From Anaerolineales bacterium (GTDB lineage: Bacteria; Chloroflexota; Anaerolineae; Anaerolineales; UBA6663): a stretch of DNA of 5,396 nucleotides. Made by a program: the position numbers and the translations under genes. Where the stretch lies: positions 1 through 5,396 of the forward strand of contig JAGOBN010000327.1 in assembly GCA_017999235.1 (NCBI GenBank). The letters run 5' to 3'. Within the stretch, counting starts at the first letter, position 1. Every line of letters begins with the position of its first letter. A model generated the notes under the pieces. The model saw only the letters and a list, made by a program, of their open reading frames with translations, had not been told where the DNA came from and ran no database searches. Below are positions 4,956 to 5,396 of this stretch, in pieces.

Positions 4956-5396
4956 CTTATAGGCCCAACAAAGTTTTGGGCAATGGCCCCCCACTCTTCC
5001 AGGCTCAAGGTCTCCGCGCGGCGCTGGGGGTCCACGCCGGCCGCCGTCAGCGCCGCTTCCACCGCCGCCGGTTCGGCCGGCAGGCTGGCCGCCAGCGCAT
5101 TCTTCACCTGCTTGCGCTTCTGGCTGAAGCCGGCCTTCACCACCCGGAAAAAGCGGTCCATATCCAGCCCGGCCGCGGCCGGCGCGGGGCGCGCGTCCAG
5201 GCGCACCACCGCCGACTCCACTTCTGGGCGCGGGAAAAAAGCTCCGGCCGGCACGCGGGCCACGAGGCGCGGCTGGCTGTAGACCTGCACGCTCACGGCC
5301 AGCAGGCTCATCTCGCCAGGGCCGGCGCAGATGCGCTCTGCCACCTCGCGCTGCACCGTCAGCACAATCAGGGCCGGCGGCGCCGGCGCTTCCAAC
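4952..5396 (-). CDS. rsmA: 16S rRNA (adenine1518-N6/adenine1519-N6)-dimethyltransferase RsmA/KsgA, C-terminal part
   Basis: RsmA dimethylates two adjacent adenines in helix 45 of 16S rRNA using S-adenosylmethionine, late in 30S assembly. About 148 codons are present and the frame runs off the right edge. The TTG at 5395-5393 is an internal leucine codon, not a start. Family landmarks in order are QREVAERI, SLLAVSVQVY, the FFPRPEVESAVVRL segment, and in the C-terminal helical domain FFRVVKAGFSQKRKQVKNAL, with the end near LSLEEWGAIAQNF. The Rossmann-fold S-adenosylmethionine site and the NxPY motif would lie beyond the window; family members are about 260-290 residues, so roughly half is seen. 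No terminator is visible between it and the tRNA gene 35 nt downstream, so read-through into the tRNA is possible alongside the tRNA's own promoter. Confidence 0.94.
   Translation of the reverse strand, partial: LEAPAPPALIVLTVQREVAERICAGPGEMSLLAVSVQVYSQPRLVARVPAGAFFPRPEVESAVVRLDARPAPAAAGLDMDRFFRVVKAGFSQKRKQVKNALAASLPAEPAAVEAALTAAGVDPQRRAETLSLEEWGAIAQNFVGPIS

Noticed and set aside
4684..4962. Plus-strand 92-codon open frame over the tRNA region
   Set aside because: It lies antisense to the tRNA and its intron and has no protein motif; the structured RNA on the other strand explains the sequence.

Overview
This 5.4 kb GC-rich bacterial window has four protein genes with clear families, a fifth seen only as an N-terminal fragment, and one intron-containing tRNA. 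The organism is probably a member of Chloroflexota (Anaerolineae or a relative). This is an inference: that group carries many large HTH/NB-ARC/TPR regulators and zinc-ribbon TPR ATPase/cyclase proteins, and two of the genes here fit those types. No rRNA or other marker in the window settles it.

Layout. (1) Minus strand, 1-120: first 40 residues of a double zinc-ribbon protein running off the left edge. (2) 121-323: divergent intergenic region with a paired TTGACAA repeat, a probable -10 box and a small repeat over the ribosome binding site. (3) Plus strand, 324-2966: an 880-residue STAND-type regulator with an XRE HTH, NB-ARC ATPase, winged helix and TPR array. (4) 2967-3131: intergenic region holding the inverted copy of the same TTGACAA pair and a perfect 16-bp palindrome. 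(5) Plus strand, 3132-3965: a secreted SGNH/GDSL hydrolase ending in a strong intrinsic terminator. (6) Plus strand, 4198-4551: ClpS, the N-degron adaptor of Clp protease, ending in a hairpin that probably serves both strands. (7) Minus strand, 4596-4916: tRNA-Leu(UAA), interrupted in the anticodon by a 236-nt group I intron. (8) Minus strand, 4952-5396: C-terminal half of RsmA/KsgA, the 16S rRNA dimethyltransferase.

How they work together. The right half is housekeeping: protein quality control (ClpS), decoding of UUA/UUG leucine codons (the tRNA) and ribosome maturation (RsmA). The left half is accessory: a signal-sensing ATPase regulator, a secreted hydrolase that may or may not be its target, and the edge of a second signalling-type protein.

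The two most notable observations are the complete self-splicing-type intron in tRNA-Leu, with P1-P9 elements traceable by eye, and the inverted, 22-nt-periodic repeats bracketing the regulator gene exactly. The repeats suggest either a compact mobile unit without its own transposase or a paired operator system.
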